A stretch of DNA of 64,000 nt from NCBI RefSeq assembly GCF_003339845.1, contig NZ_PPTR01000001.1:1-64000 (forward strand), read 5' to 3'. Shown in pieces: positions 49,685-63,546 of this stretch (within the stretch, counting starts at the first letter, position 1; each line of letters starts with the position of its first letter). Made by a program: the position numbers and the translations under genes. The notes beneath the pieces are model-generated. The model was not told the DNA's origin, did not search any database, and saw only the letters and a program-made list of their open reading frames with translations. Origin of the DNA: Gordonibacter sp. 28C. Its GTDB lineage: Bacteria; Actinomycetota; Coriobacteriia; Coriobacteriales; Eggerthellaceae.

Positions 49685-50116
49685 CGTTTTCGACGGCACC
49701 TGCGATGTGCGGACGATCGTGATTTTGCAACCGTCGCCGAAACAGAAGCTAGCTTTTTCATTATCCAAAAGTCGAAATTCAAAAAATGGTATGCGAAGTC
49801 CTTCAGGACGTCTAAAGACGAAGGTCGAGGTGCGATAGACGAAGCTCGGCACGAAGCACAGGAACTGCGCCCGCTCGAATGGCGTACGCATGTTTCACGT
49901 GAAACGCACGGCTCCTTTTCATCAAAGTTCTATTCACCCCCACGTGATCCGATGGCTCGTTTCTTCATCCGTCGCACACATAGAAACCGTTCGGGAGTCG
50001 TGCGGTAAACGAACGCATGCAGAAGGCGTAACGCTCGCCATCGTGCCGCCCACGCCCCTTCTGCATGAGTATAGTTTTGATTGTTACAAAACATCTACAT
50101 GGATATGTGAAATAAC
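49685..50116. other. Gene-poor region between ferredoxin and dnaK promoter
   Basis: I find no gene in these 430 bases. They contain the parS-like site at 49891-49906, AT-rich stretches near 49740-49800 and 50060-50115, and no ORF with a ribosome site. The low GC content is consistent with a regulatory or segregation-related spacer. Confidence 0.45.
49891..49906. promoter_or_regulatory. parS-like chromosome partition site 2
   Basis: TGTTTCACGTGAAACG differs from the 16-base parS consensus only at its last base, and its core GTTTCACGTGAAAC is identical to site 1, 5.4 kb away. Confidence 0.85.
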
Positions 50117-50145
50117 TTGACAACGAGAGACTTAGATTATATAGT
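50117..50145 (+). promoter_or_regulatory. dnaK operon promoter
   Basis: TTGACA at 50117-50122 and TATAGT at 50140-50145 are separated by 17 bases. The start lies about 155 bases before dnaK, leaving a long leader with a small hairpin-forming GC segment. A full HAIR operator (CTTGAGT-N7-ACTCAAG) is not seen; only CTTGA overlapping the -35 resembles a half-site. Confidence 0.75.
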
Positions 50146-50304
50146 GCAAAACGTCGAAAGAAGATTGAGCGGCAAAGAGGTCAACGCCGTCGCCCGATGT
50201 TCGGACGGCGAAAGGTGCGCCCCGGCGCGCCTCTTTGCATAGAAAACGAACCTCAGAGCACGACAAAAAACTAGGTAACAACTCCAACAGAGAGGAACAG
50301 GATA

Positions 50305-52215
<1,911 letters not shown>

Positions 52216-52219
52216 CGCC

Positions 52220-52993
52220 ATGGCCAAGCCGAGCACACCCTCGCCGGGGCGCTCGCCGCGCGGCGAAGGCAAGAACATCCCTATCGAAGACACGCGCGGA
52301 GGGGCCGAGGAGCCTCGGCCTTCCGCGAACCCCGCAGACACGGGCGCCGGCTCCTCTTCCCCCTCCTCTGAGCCCGGCGCCACCGCCCAGGCGGCCGACC
52401 CGAACGGGCCGGCCGCGGGCAGCGACGCCGAGCGCATCGTAGCCGAGGCGGAAGCCGCTCTCGAAGGCGAGCCGATGGATGCCCAGCCGACCGACAGCGA
52501 GCAGGTGGCTGCCGCGAAGGCCGAGGCCGCGGAGTGGCAGGACAAGTTCCTTCGGCTGCATGCCGAGTGGGACACGTACCGCCGCCGAACCACGGAGCAG
52601 CGCGAGATGGAGAAAGCCCGCGCCGCCGAGAAGCTGGTGTCGAGCCTGCTTCCCGTGCTGGACGACTTCGAGCGAACCATCGACTACGCGACGAAGAACG
52701 GCGAGCAGGGCCTGCTGGACGGCGTGAGCGCCGTGCATACGAAGATGGTCGACGTGCTTAAGAAGGACGGCGTGGAGATCATCGACCCGCAGGGCGAGGC
52801 GTTCGACGCGCTCGAGGCGCAAGCCGTTGCGACGGTCGACGACGCCGGCGTTCCCGACGAGACGGTGGCCGAGGTTTACCAGAAAGGTTACAAGATGGGA
52901 TCGAAGGTCTTGCGACCAGCCATGGTGACCGTGACCAGCGGAGGTCCGAAACGCGAAAAGACGCCTGACGAGGGCGGAAACGATAAGAAATAG
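52220..52993 (+). CDS. grpE: Nucleotide exchange factor GrpE
   Basis: The 257-aa protein has a long, acidic, probably disordered N-terminal region of about 95 residues. A coiled-coil (WQDKFLRLHAEWDTYRRRTTEQREMEK includes its centre) and the beta domain with VLPVLDDFER-like and GVEIIDPQGEAFDALEAQA motifs follow. It releases ADP from DnaK. It is four bases after dnaK. The N-terminal extension is longer than in most species. Confidence 0.93.
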   Translation: MAKPSTPSPGRSPRGEGKNIPIEDTRGGAEEPRPSANPADTGAGSSSPSSEPGATAQAADPNGPAAGSDAERIVAEAEAALEGEPMDAQPTDSEQVAAAKAEAAEWQDKFLRLHAEWDTYRRRTTEQREMEKARAAEKLVSSLLPVLDDFERTIDYATKNGEQGLLDGVSAVHTKMVDVLKKDGVEIIDPQGEAFDALEAQAVATVDDAGVPDETVAEVYQKGYKMGSKVLRPAMVTVTSGGPKREKTPDEGGNDKK

Positions 52994-53059
52994 AGGCAGG
53001 CGGAAGCGGGCGGATATAAGGCCCGCTTCTGCTTCATGAGAGTAAAGGAGGTGGAGCGC

Positions 53060-54016
53060 ATGGCGGCGACTCCCGACTATTACAAGACGCTGGGCGTTCC
53101 ACGCACGGCCACGGCCGACGAGATAAAGAAGGCGTTCCGCAAGCTCGCCCGCACGCACCATCCCGACACCGGCGGCGACGAGGCGAAGTTCAAGGAGCTC
53201 AACGAAGCCTACGAGGTTCTGTCCGACGAAAAGAAGCGCAAGCTGTACGACCAGTACGGAACCGCGAACGAGAACCAGATCCCGCACGGATGGGGCGGTG
53301 GCGGCAACGTGAACGTCGAGGACATCTTCGGCGGCGGAGGCGGCGGGTTCGGCAGTTGGGCCGACATCCTGGAGAGCATCCGCCACGGCGACGGCGCCTT
53401 CGGCAGCGATTGGGACTTCGGAGACATGTCGGGCTTCGGGGGCGGCGCACGTCAGCCGCGCCCGCGCAAGGGCCAGGACATGAACGTGACGCTGAACGTA
53501 TCGTTCGACGAAGCTTATCAGGGTGCCGAGAAGCTGGTGACCGTGCGCGTTCCCGGCAGAGCCGACAAGGAAACGCTCACCGTTAAGATCCCGGCCGGCG
53601 CCGTGGACGGCGGCCGGCTGCGCTTCAAGGGCAAGGGCGGCCCCGGCGAGAACGGCGGCGCGGCGGGCGACCTGCTTATCACGACGAAGATCGAAGAGCA
53701 TCCCTATTACGCCCGCAAGGGCGCCGACGTGGAGGTGAACGTCCCCGTGACCGTTGCCGAGGCGGCCTTGGGCGCCAGCATCGTGGTGCCCGCGCCCGAC
53801 GGCACGAAGGTGCGCGTGAAGGTGCCCGCCGGCACGCAGGACGAGACCGTGCTCAACATCAAGGGCAAGGGCGCCCCGCGCGTGAAGGGCGAGGGCTCGG
53901 GCGACTTGAAGGTGAAGATAGACGTGCAGGTGCCGAAGAGCATGAACGACGGCCAGAAGAAGGCCATGGAGGACTTCCTGGCGGCCACGACGGACGACGT
54001 GAGGAGCTGGCAATGA
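53060..54016 (+). CDS. DnaJ C-terminal-type co-chaperone (CbpA-like)
   Basis: The 318-aa protein has a J domain ([34 protein letters not shown] with HPD), a Gly/Phe-rich linker and two C-terminal beta-sandwich domains. The zinc-binding CxxCxGxG repeats of type I DnaJ are absent, so it is a type II/CbpA-like J protein that activates DnaK ATP hydrolysis. AAAGGAGGTGGAGCGC fixes the ATG at 53060. The stop overlaps the hspR start (ATGA). Confidence 0.92.
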   Translation: MAATPDYYKTLGVPRTATADEIKKAFRKLARTHHPDTGGDEAKFKELNEAYEVLSDEKKRKLYDQYGTANENQIPHGWGGGGNVNVEDIFGGGGGGFGSWADILESIRHGDGAFGSDWDFGDMSGFGGGARQPRPRKGQDMNVTLNVSFDEAYQGAEKLVTVRVPGRADKETLTVKIPAGAVDGGRLRFKGKGGPGENGGAAGDLLITTKIEEHPYYARKGADVEVNVPVTVAEAALGASIVVPAPDGTKVRVKVPAGTQDETVLNIKGKGAPRVKGEGSGDLKVKIDVQVPKSMNDGQKKAMEDFLAATTDDVRSWQ

Positions 54017-54405
54017 ACGATCGGAACGACCGCAACCGGCCGCTCTACATGATAAGCGTGGCGGCCCAGCTCGCCGGCGTGCATCCGCAGACGCTGCGCA
54101 CCTACGAGCAAAAGGGCCTCGTCACGCCGCAGCGCACGAGCGGCAACACGCGCATGTACTCGCAGGCCGACATCGAGCGGCTCGAGCTTATCAACGAGCT
54201 CACCGGCGAGGGCATCAACCTGGCCGGCGTCATCCGCATCCTCGACCTTCAGGGTCGCCTGGACGAGCGCGACACCGAGTTGGACGACCTGCACAAACGC
54301 GTGCGCCGCTTGGCCGACCGCGTGCACGAGCTGGAAACGCGCGAAAGCGTGAACTCCCTCGTGCGCGCGTCCGACATAACCACGGCCCTGCGGCGCTTAC
54401 CGTAA
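54013..54405 (+). CDS. hspR: Heat-shock repressor HspR (MerR-like)
   Basis: The 130-aa protein has a MerR winged helix with [38 protein letters not shown] and a coiled helix after it ([30 protein letters not shown]), as in actinobacterial HspR. It normally binds HAIR sites and uses DnaK as co-repressor, so the operon is feedback-controlled. The gene overlaps dnaJ by four bases. Confidence 0.93.
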   Translation: MNDRNDRNRPLYMISVAAQLAGVHPQTLRTYEQKGLVTPQRTSGNTRMYSQADIERLELINELTGEGINLAGVIRILDLQGRLDERDTELDDLHKRVRRLADRVHELETRESVNSLVRASDITTALRRLP

Positions 54406-54457
54406 CCACTGCATTCTCGGCTTTTGCCATTGGACGAAAGCGAAGGAGGAACGTTAT

Positions 54458-57118
<2,661 letters not shown>

Positions 57119-57132
57119 CATCCGATTCGACC

Positions 57133-57166
57133 AAACGGCCCGCAATTCTTGCGGGCCGTTTTTCTT
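57133..57166 (+). terminator. Rho-independent terminator after clpB
   Basis: AACGGCCCGCAA and TTGCGGGCCGTT form a perfect 12-bp stem around TTC, followed by TTTTTCTT. It closes the chaperone unit 15 bases after the clpB stop. Confidence 0.92.
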
Positions 57167-57297
57167 CTCGTCACCTCCGTTTAGGAACGTGAGGAGAGCC
57201 CCGATCGCCCGTAGCTGCGTCCTCGCACCATCAAACGTTTCGCGCTGTTGCCGTGCCGGGCGTATCGCGCGCGGGTCTTTTGTACTAGAATACCGGC

Positions 57298-57435
57298 ATG
57301 CGCACTTCGAAGCAGAGCATACGGCAACGTCTCGCAACCCCGCTGATCGGGTATGGCATCGTGCTGCTGTTTCTCGTGTGCTTCCTGCTGCTGCTGTGGA
57401 CGCTCATCATCTTGGTGCGGGTCGTGGCGGGATGA
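57298..57435 (+). CDS. Small membrane peptide before trkH (45 aa)
   Basis: The peptide has a basic start (MRTSKQSIRQRLATPL), then one strongly hydrophobic helix (GIVLLFLVCFLLLLWTLIIL) and a short tail. It ends 50 bases before trkH on the same strand. No ribosome site is seen, but TAGAAT lies about six bases upstream of the ATG, which would place the transcript start near the initiation codon (leaderless mRNA). It might assist TrkH as KdpF assists the Kdp pump. I see no family match. Confidence 0.5.
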   Translation: MRTSKQSIRQRLATPLIGYGIVLLFLVCFLLLLWTLIILVRVVAG

Positions 57436-57485
57436 ATACGGACTGCCGGGTTGCGCTGCGCGGCGACCTTCGACGGAGATAGGTC

Positions 57486-59024
57486 ATGTGGCAGCGATTC
57501 TCCCTCTATGACATACGCGTCATCGGGCACTATCTGGGCGTGCTCGTGCTGTTCTCCACCGTCGCGCTGCTCGTGCCGCTGGTCACGGCCATCGCGTGCG
57601 GCGAGTGGGTTCCCGCCACGCATTACCTGCTCACCATCGGTATTTCGCTCATTTTAGGATCGGGGCTGCGCTTCCTGCGCATCGAACCGGGTCGGCTCGG
57701 CCGCCAGCAGGCGTTGGCCGTCACGGGCTTCGCGTGGATCGTCCTCGCGTTCGTGGCCAGCATCCCGCTGTTCATGTCGGGCCACTACGCCAGCTACCTC
57801 GACGCGCTGTTCGACGGCGTGTCCGGCATAACGACCACCGGCGCGAGCGTCATCATCGACCTCGACCACCTGTCGTACGCCGACAATATGTGGCGCTTCA
57901 TGATGCATCTGCTGGGCGGCTTTGGCCTTATCGTGGTGGCGCTGTCGTTCGGACTGTTCGGCAAGCGCTCCGGCGCGAGCCTGTACTCGTCGGAGGGACG
58001 AAGCGAGCACGTCGTGCCCAACGTCGTGCAAACCACGCAGTTCATCGCGAAGATCGGCATGGGCTTCATCATCGCGGCCACGGCCGTTCTCTCCGTCATG
58101 TGCTTGACCATCGGCATGGAACCGCTGCGTGCGGTGCTTCAATCGTTTTGGCTGTCCGTCTCAGGGTTCATGACGGGCGGTTTCGCTCCCATGAGCCAAA
58201 GCATCATGTACTACCACTCGTTTCCTATCGAGGTGGTGCTTATGCTTCTCATGCTGCTGGGCTCCATCAACTTCGTGCTGCATTCCGAACTGTGGAAGGG
58301 CCACGTCGCCGTGTTCTTCCGCGACCTGGAAATACGCACCATGGTGCTGTGGTTGTCCGTGATGACGTGCGTGTTCGCGGCTTCGTTGTCCGCAAGCTTG
58401 AACTTCTCGGACCTGCCGGCCATGCTCAGGCGCGGCGCGTTCATGATCGTCTCGGCATTCTCCACCACCGGCTTCCAGAACATCACCACGAACCAGCTCA
58501 CCGGCGCCTTGTCGTCGGGCGCGTTTCTGGTGGTGGCCATCCTCATGGCCGTAGGCGGCAGCGGCGGGTCCACGTCGGGCGGCGTGAAGTTCAGCCGCAT
58601 GGGCATTATCGCGAAATCCATCGTGGCCACCATCAAGGAAGCGCTTGCGCCCGACTCGGCGCGCGTGGTGGTGGCGTACAACCACGTCGGCCGCCGTATG
58701 ATCACCCCCGAGGTGGTGAAGGAGGCCATGACGGTGTTCACGCTGTACGCGCTCACCTACGTCGTCGGAGCGCTCGTGGGCATCGCGCATGGCTACGATG
58801 CCACGCAGGCCGTCTTCGAATCGATTTCCATGGCGTCGAACGGCGGCGTGTCCTCGGCTTTGGCCTCGCCCGGCATGCCGGCCACCTTGGAAGTGTTCTA
58901 CATCATGCAGATGTGGGCCGGCCGTTTGGAGTTCGTGACGCTGCTGGCGCTCATCGTGGAGATATTCGTGTCGTTCAAGCCGCGCCGCCGTGCGCCTCAC
59001 GAGCGGGAGAGGGCAGCGCGGTGA
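57486..59024 (+). CDS. TrkH-family potassium uptake channel subunit
   Basis: The 512-aa protein has about ten membrane helices and four selectivity-filter loops: SGITTTGASV, SGFMTGGFAPMS, ISTTGF-like SAFSTTGFQNIT and SMASNGGVSSA. The second conserved glycine is present in each, matching the Trk/Ktr/HKT superfamily. It imports potassium, usually with a TrkA/KtrA gating ring, which is not encoded here. GGAGATAGGTC precedes the ATG. The gene overlaps the next by a GTGA. Confidence 0.92.
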   Translation: MWQRFSLYDIRVIGHYLGVLVLFSTVALLVPLVTAIACGEWVPATHYLLTIGISLILGSGLRFLRIEPGRLGRQQALAVTGFAWIVLAFVASIPLFMSGHYASYLDALFDGVSGITTTGASVIIDLDHLSYADNMWRFMMHLLGGFGLIVVALSFGLFGKRSGASLYSSEGRSEHVVPNVVQTTQFIAKIGMGFIIAATAVLSVMCLTIGMEPLRAVLQSFWLSVSGFMTGGFAPMSQSIMYYHSFPIEVVLMLLMLLGSINFVLHSELWKGHVAVFFRDLEIRTMVLWLSVMTCVFAASLSASLNFSDLPAMLRRGAFMIVSAFSTTGFQNITTNQLTGALSSGAFLVVAILMAVGGSGGSTSGGVKFSRMGIIAKSIVATIKEALAPDSARVVVAYNHVGRRMITPEVVKEAMTVFTLYALTYVVGALVGIAHGYDATQAVFESISMASNGGVSSALASPGMPATLEVFYIMQMWAGRLEFVTLLALIVEIFVSFKPRRRAPHERERAAR

Positions 59025-59662
59025 GAGCGACGCTCGACAGAATGACGAAAGCCCACGGCGACCCTCGCGTCGTCTTCCGCCTGCACCGTGCGGGCTGGAT
59101 GTTGGCCGCGTTCGTGGTGGCCGCGTTCGTGGTGGTTGCGCTTTCTCCCCCTGCGGCGTTTGCGGACGATGACGAGAACCTGGTAAACCCCCAGCAGCGG
59201 CCCGACAGCTCGTTCATTTACGACACGTCCATCGCAGCCCTGGGCGAAGCCGACGCGTACTACGACAATCAAACCGTGCAGGTGGTGGGCGAAGTTGTCG
59301 GCGATAGCATCCGTGAAGGCATGGACGGCCGGCATCGGTGGATCACGCTCATGGCCATCGAAAAAGACTCTGACGCCACGGTGTCCGTGTACATGACCGC
59401 TGAACAGGCCGCGAAGATCGACACCTACGGAAAGTACGGCACCACGGGCACGAGGCTTCAGGTGCGCGGTACGTTTCATCTGGTGTGCGCGGAGCACGAG
59501 GGGCTCACGGACCTGCATGCCGACATCGTGACGGTGGTGGAGAAAGGCAAACTCCATGAGGACGCGTTCGACGTGAACGCGTTCATCCCGGGTGCCGTTG
59601 CCGCAGCGCTTGGTTTGGTGCTTTTGGGCGTGTTCTACTATTTGAGGGAACGGCAGCGCTGA
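59021..59662 (+). CDS. Membrane-anchored OB-fold-like protein
   Basis: The 213-aa protein has a signal or membrane helix (AGWMLAAFVVAAFVVVALSPPAAFADD). The external domain contains YYDNQTVQVVGEVVGDSI and VYMTAEQAAKIDTYGKYGTTGTRLQVRGTF, typical of small OB-fold nucleic-acid or cation-binding barrels. A C-terminal membrane helix (VAAALGLVLLGVFYYL) follows. It may modulate TrkH or sense the envelope. The GTG at 59021 overlaps the trkH stop; an ATG at 59042 is possible. Its stop overlaps the rsgA start (TGATG). Confidence 0.72.
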   Translation: MRATLDRMTKAHGDPRVVFRLHRAGWMLAAFVVAAFVVVALSPPAAFADDDENLVNPQQRPDSSFIYDTSIAALGEADAYYDNQTVQVVGEVVGDSIREGMDGRHRWITLMAIEKDSDATVSVYMTAEQAAKIDTYGKYGTTGTRLQVRGTFHLVCAEHEGLTDLHADIVTVVEKGKLHEDAFDVNAFIPGAVAAALGLVLLGVFYYLRERQR

Positions 59663-60660
59663 TGCAGGGACAGGTTGTCAAGTTGGACCGGGGGTATCCG
59701 CTCGTGCGGACGGACGAGGGGCGGCTGGTGCGCTGCGAACACGCTACGGCACTGGTGAAGGGCGAGCGGATGCGCGCCGTCATCGGCGATTTCGTGGAGG
59801 TGGACGCTCCCGAAGGCCACGACAAGGGTATCATCGAGCGCATCTGCCCGCGCTCGCGGGAGTTCGTTCGCAAGGACCCTACGGAACGGGCGCTTCCCCA
59901 GGTGCTGGCCGCCAACTTCGACCGCGTGCTCGTGGCCCAGCCGCTTTCCGACATGAACTTCAAGCGCCTCGAGCGCGAGCTCGTGCTGGCTTACGAGACG
60001 GGCGCCGACGTGTCGGTGGTGCTGACGAAGGCCGATCTCGCCGAGAGCGACGAGGCCGTGCGGTCCGTGCGGGACCGCGTGCACGACTTGGCCGGCCCTA
60101 CTGCGGAAACCGTCGTCGTGTCGGCCGAGGACCCTGCCAGCGTGGAGGCCGTGCGCGCTCTCGTGCCGCCGGGCACCACGGCGGTGTTCATCGGGAAGAG
60201 CGGCGTGGGAAAGTCGAGCCTGGTGAACCTGCTGGTGGGCGACGAGGTGCAGGAGACGGCCGAGGTGCGCGAAGGCGACGGCAAGGGCCGCCACACCACG
60301 GTGAGCCGCGAGATGATCGGCGTTCCGGGAGGCGGCTACGTGGTCGACATGCCCGGCGTGCGCGGGCTGGGCTTGTGGGACGCCGACGCGGGCATCGAGG
60401 CCGCGTTCTCCGACGTGGAGGGAATAGCCGAGAACTGCCGCTTCCGCGATTGCCGCCATGTGGACGAACCCGGCTGCGCCGTGCGCGCCGCCGTGGAGTC
60501 CGGCGAGCTAAGCAAGGCGCGCTTCGCTTCTTACCAAGCGTTGCGACAGGAGACCGTGCAGGTGAAGGAGCGTCGCGAGGAGGCTCGCCGCATGCGCGGC
60601 GAAAAGGCGTCCAACAGCGGCAAACCGCGCGGAGGCAACGCACGGAGGAAGAGGCGCTAA
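59662..60660 (+). CDS. rsgA: Ribosome small-subunit GTPase RsgA
   Basis: The 332-aa protein has an N-terminal OB-fold and a circularly permuted GTPase: TKADL (G4) precedes GKSGVGKSSLVNLL (G1) and DMPGVRGLGLW (G3). The C-terminal zinc finger is CRFRDCRHVDEPGCAV. It helps 30S assembly and dissociates RbfA. Translational coupling with the trkH operon is unusual, and the basic C-terminal tail is typical. Confidence 0.93.
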   Translation: MQGQVVKLDRGYPLVRTDEGRLVRCEHATALVKGERMRAVIGDFVEVDAPEGHDKGIIERICPRSREFVRKDPTERALPQVLAANFDRVLVAQPLSDMNFKRLERELVLAYETGADVSVVLTKADLAESDEAVRSVRDRVHDLAGPTAETVVVSAEDPASVEAVRALVPPGTTAVFIGKSGVGKSSLVNLLVGDEVQETAEVREGDGKGRHTTVSREMIGVPGGGYVVDMPGVRGLGLWDADAGIEAAFSDVEGIAENCRFRDCRHVDEPGCAVRAAVESGELSKARFASYQALRQETVQVKERREEARRMRGEKASNSGKPRGGNARRKRR

Positions 60661-60765
60661 GCGTCGATTCGAATCACTGACCTTTTTGCGTATCCCTCTC
60701 TTTCGTGATAAAGTCTGCGCGAGCGGGGAGGGGCGGCTGCTTGGCCGCGGTCCGCTGGGGGAGAT

Positions 60766-62421
60766 ATGAAAAAAGTCAGCTTGAAGACCATCTACCTGGT
60801 CGCGCTTTCAGCGGTGTTCGCCGTGTCGTTCCTCATGTTCGTGCTGTTCGACCTGCACTCGCAGCAACGGCAGACCGAAGCGGCCATGTTGGAGGAGGCC
60901 CGCACGTTCGCACGTGAGATGGACGCCGTTTGGCAGTTCATGGACAACTCGCAGCCGGTTATCAACACAGCGGAGGACGGGACGTACGAGTTCAAGGGCT
61001 TGCACTGCTCGAAGGTGGGCAAGAGCGTGGGCGCGCTGTTCTCGAAGGGCAGCGACTACACCATACGCTACACCAACTTCGATCCGCGCAACATCCAAGA
61101 CGAGCCCGACGAGTTCGAGGCGAAGGCGCTCGAGAAGTTCAACGCCGACGCCGCGGTCACGGAGCACTACGGGGTGACCGACTTCCAAGGGGTCGAGCGG
61201 TTCCGCTACGCGCAGGCGCTCGAGGTGGACAAGAGCTGCTTGGAATGCCATGGAGAGCCGGCGGGCGAGATCGACATCACCGGCAAGGCGAAGGAAGGCT
61301 GGACGCTCGATTCCGTGGGCGGTGCCATCAGCATCGTCATCCCGCTTGACCAACAACAGCAGGCCATGCGCGACAACGTGGTGCGCGACGTGGCGTACTT
61401 CCTGTTCATCACGCTGCTCATCGGCGCCGTGGTGTACGCGGTGACCACGTTCTTCGTGTTCCGCCCGCTCGACCGCATGAAGCTCGCTTTCGCCGACATG
61501 GGCGAAGGCAGGTTGGCCGTGTCGTTGGACGATGCGCAGGCCGCTCGGGAGATCAGCCGGCTCATCGAGCGATTCAACAGCACGGCGGCGGAGCTCCATA
61601 CGATTTACGACCACTTGGAAGAGCAGGTGGCGAACCGCACGGACGAACTGCGAAAGGCGAACGCCGCGCTCGAGCGGCAGCGCGACATCTTGGAGCGCCT
61701 CAACGGCGATCTTGCGAAGGAGACGCAGTTCAAGTCCGACCTGCTGTCCATGGTGAACCACGAGTTGCGCACGCCGCTCACGTCCATCATCACGTTCGCG
61801 CAGATATCCCGCGAAGCGTGCCCGCCCGAGCGCGAGAGCGAGCGCCACTCATGGGAGGAGATCGAGAAGAACAGCCAGATCCTGCTGGCCATGATCAACG
61901 ACATGCTCGATATCGCCCGCTCCGACGCGGGCAGCATCCGCACGGCGTGCGAGCCTATGGATTTGGGCGACATCGTGTCCTCGGTGAGAGGAACCATGAC
62001 GCCGCTCGCCCAGAAGTACGAGGTGGCGTTCCGCACGCGCGTGGCGTCCGACGTGCCGCTGGTGAACGGCGATTTCGAGAAGACGCAGCGCATGCTGGAG
62101 AACCTTGCCAGCAACGCCATCAAGTTCACGCCCGACGGCGGCACCGTGGAGCTGCGCGTGGACGTGGGAGGGGACGGCGACGTTCGCTTGCGTATGATCG
62201 ACAACGGCATCGGCATCGCGCCCGAGGACCACGAGCGCATATTCGAACGGTTCTTCCAGGTGGACAGCACGTCCACGCGCAAGTACAACGGCAGCGGCCT
62301 GGGACTGGCGCTCGTGCGCGAGTACGCGGTCGTGCAGGGTTTCTCGGTGTCGGTGGAAAGCGAGCTGGGACAGGGAAGCACGTTCACGATCATCATACCG
62401 TCCGACGCGATAGTCGGCTAA
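60766..62421 (+). CDS. Haem-c-binding sensor histidine kinase (DUF3365/Tll0287-like)
   Basis: The 551-aa protein has a membrane helix at 9-29. An external Tll0287-like sensor with the haem-attachment motif CLECH at residues 158-162 follows. A second helix near 208-231, HAMP, coiled coil, and the HisKA box MVNHELRTPLTSI with His332 come next. The HATPase domain ends the protein, with NLASNAIKF, DNGIGIAPED and GSGLGLALV. It senses redox state or an electron acceptor outside and signals to the response regulator 49 bases downstream. A redox-enzyme gene follows at 63547, a likely target. Confidence 0.9.
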   Translation: MKKVSLKTIYLVALSAVFAVSFLMFVLFDLHSQQRQTEAAMLEEARTFAREMDAVWQFMDNSQPVINTAEDGTYEFKGLHCSKVGKSVGALFSKGSDYTIRYTNFDPRNIQDEPDEFEAKALEKFNADAAVTEHYGVTDFQGVERFRYAQALEVDKSCLECHGEPAGEIDITGKAKEGWTLDSVGGAISIVIPLDQQQQAMRDNVVRDVAYFLFITLLIGAVVYAVTTFFVFRPLDRMKLAFADMGEGRLAVSLDDAQAAREISRLIERFNSTAAELHTIYDHLEEQVANRTDELRKANAALERQRDILERLNGDLAKETQFKSDLLSMVNHELRTPLTSIITFAQISREACPPERESERHSWEEIEKNSQILLAMINDMLDIARSDAGSIRTACEPMDLGDIVSSVRGTMTPLAQKYEVAFRTRVASDVPLVNGDFEKTQRMLENLASNAIKFTPDGGTVELRVDVGGDGDVRLRMIDNGIGIAPEDHERIFERFFQVDSTSTRKYNGSGLGLALVREYAVVQGFSVSVESELGQGSTFTIIIPSDAIVG

Positions 62422-62469
62422 AGGGAGGAGCGCACGCGGCGGCGCATGCGCCCGAAGGGGGAATGCGAC

Positions 62470-63177
62470 ATGTACAAGGTCATGCTCATAGACGACGAGG
62501 ACAATCTGCACGAGGCCATCGAAAAGCTGCTCGTGCAGAACGGCTACGAATTCTGCGGTGCGAAGGACGGGGAGAGCGGTTTGGCGATTCTGGCCGACGA
62601 GAAGCCCGACCTGCTGCTGCTCGACGTCATGCTGCCCGGCATCAACGGGTTCGACCTGTGCCACCGTATTCGCGAGGAAGGACGGCGCATTCCCATCATC
62701 TTCCTTTCGGCGAAATGCGACATCGTGGACAAGAGCATCGGCTTCAAGGCGGGCGGCGACGACTACGTCACCAAGCCCTTCAACGCCACCGAGCTGTTGC
62801 TTCGCATCGAGGCGAACATCCGCCGGCATAAGGACACCATCGAGTTCGCGCGCTGCTGCAACCGCGAGGGCGTGGCGCGCATCGGCGAATTGGAAGTGCA
62901 TTTCGACGAGTATCAAGTGCTGGTGGGCGGCGAACCCGTGACGCTCACCACGAAGGAGTTCGAGATCGTGGCGTTTCTGGCGTCGAACCCCGGCAAGGTG
63001 TTCACGCGCAACCAGATTCAGGAGTACATCTGGGGCAAGGGCGAGGCGGACGTGAAGACGAACAGCATCACCGTGTTCGTGCGCAAGATCCGCGAGAAGA
63101 TAGAGGAGAACCCCTCCGAGCCGAAATACCTGCTTACCGTGCAGCGGGTTGGTTACAAGATGACCGATGCTCTGTGA
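62470..63177 (+). CDS. OmpR/PhoB-type response regulator
   Basis: The 235-aa protein has a receiver (MYKVMLIDDED start, phosphoacceptor Asp52 in LLDVMLPG, Lys in YVTKPFNATELLLR) and a winged helix with TLTTKEFEIVAFLASNPGKVFTRNQIQEYIWG and VRKIREKIE. GAAGGGGGAATGCGAC precedes the ATG at 62470. It is the partner of the CxxCH sensor kinase and probably regulates the molybdopterin enzyme gene after it. Confidence 0.92.
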   Translation: MYKVMLIDDEDNLHEAIEKLLVQNGYEFCGAKDGESGLAILADEKPDLLLLDVMLPGINGFDLCHRIREEGRRIPIIFLSAKCDIVDKSIGFKAGGDDYVTKPFNATELLLRIEANIRRHKDTIEFARCCNREGVARIGELEVHFDEYQVLVGGEPVTLTTKEFEIVAFLASNPGKVFTRNQIQEYIWGKGEADVKTNSITVFVRKIREKIEENPSEPKYLLTVQRVGYKMTDAL

Positions 63178-63546
63178 GGCTTTCCATGTGGGTGGATGCC
63201 TTTAGTTGCACGGGTGCCGACCTCTCGCGGCGACTACCTTTCGGAAAAGCGCATAAACGCCCTCGCATCGGTGCGCAAAATGCTGTGCTAACCGATCATT
63301 AATATTGGGTTAACAACTACTTAATCCAAATCTTATTGCCGGTTTATCGTAATTAGCCCTAAAGCTTTATAGAGTGAGATGCAACGAAAAGCTGGGGGAA
63401 CGAATGGCTTTTCGAACCTTGCCGTGCGGGGGCGGTACACCTTCCCTCCCCGCTCCTCCGCAGGCAAGGCCATTCGAGCTGTCGGACGGGGCGCGCAGCA
63501 GGCAACTCGTCCGGCAACATCGGCAAAAGGGAGAGAGGAGCATCGC
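63178..63546 (+). promoter_or_regulatory. Intergenic regulatory region before the molybdopterin enzyme gene
   Basis: These 370 bases contain no gene. They contain an AT-rich part (63290-63370) with TTAATATTGGGTTAAC and CTTAATCC, and a TTTATAG -10-like hexamer near 63367. A GC-rich stretch with a GAGAGAGGAG ribosome site follows, before the ATG. The AT-rich block is the natural place for the response-regulator site; no exact repeat pair stands out. Confidence 0.5.

Noticed and set aside
57432-57479. 16-codon frame overlapping the stop of the small membrane peptide
   Set aside because: Too short and Arg-rich with no pattern; it could aid coupling to trkH but cannot be supported as a protein.
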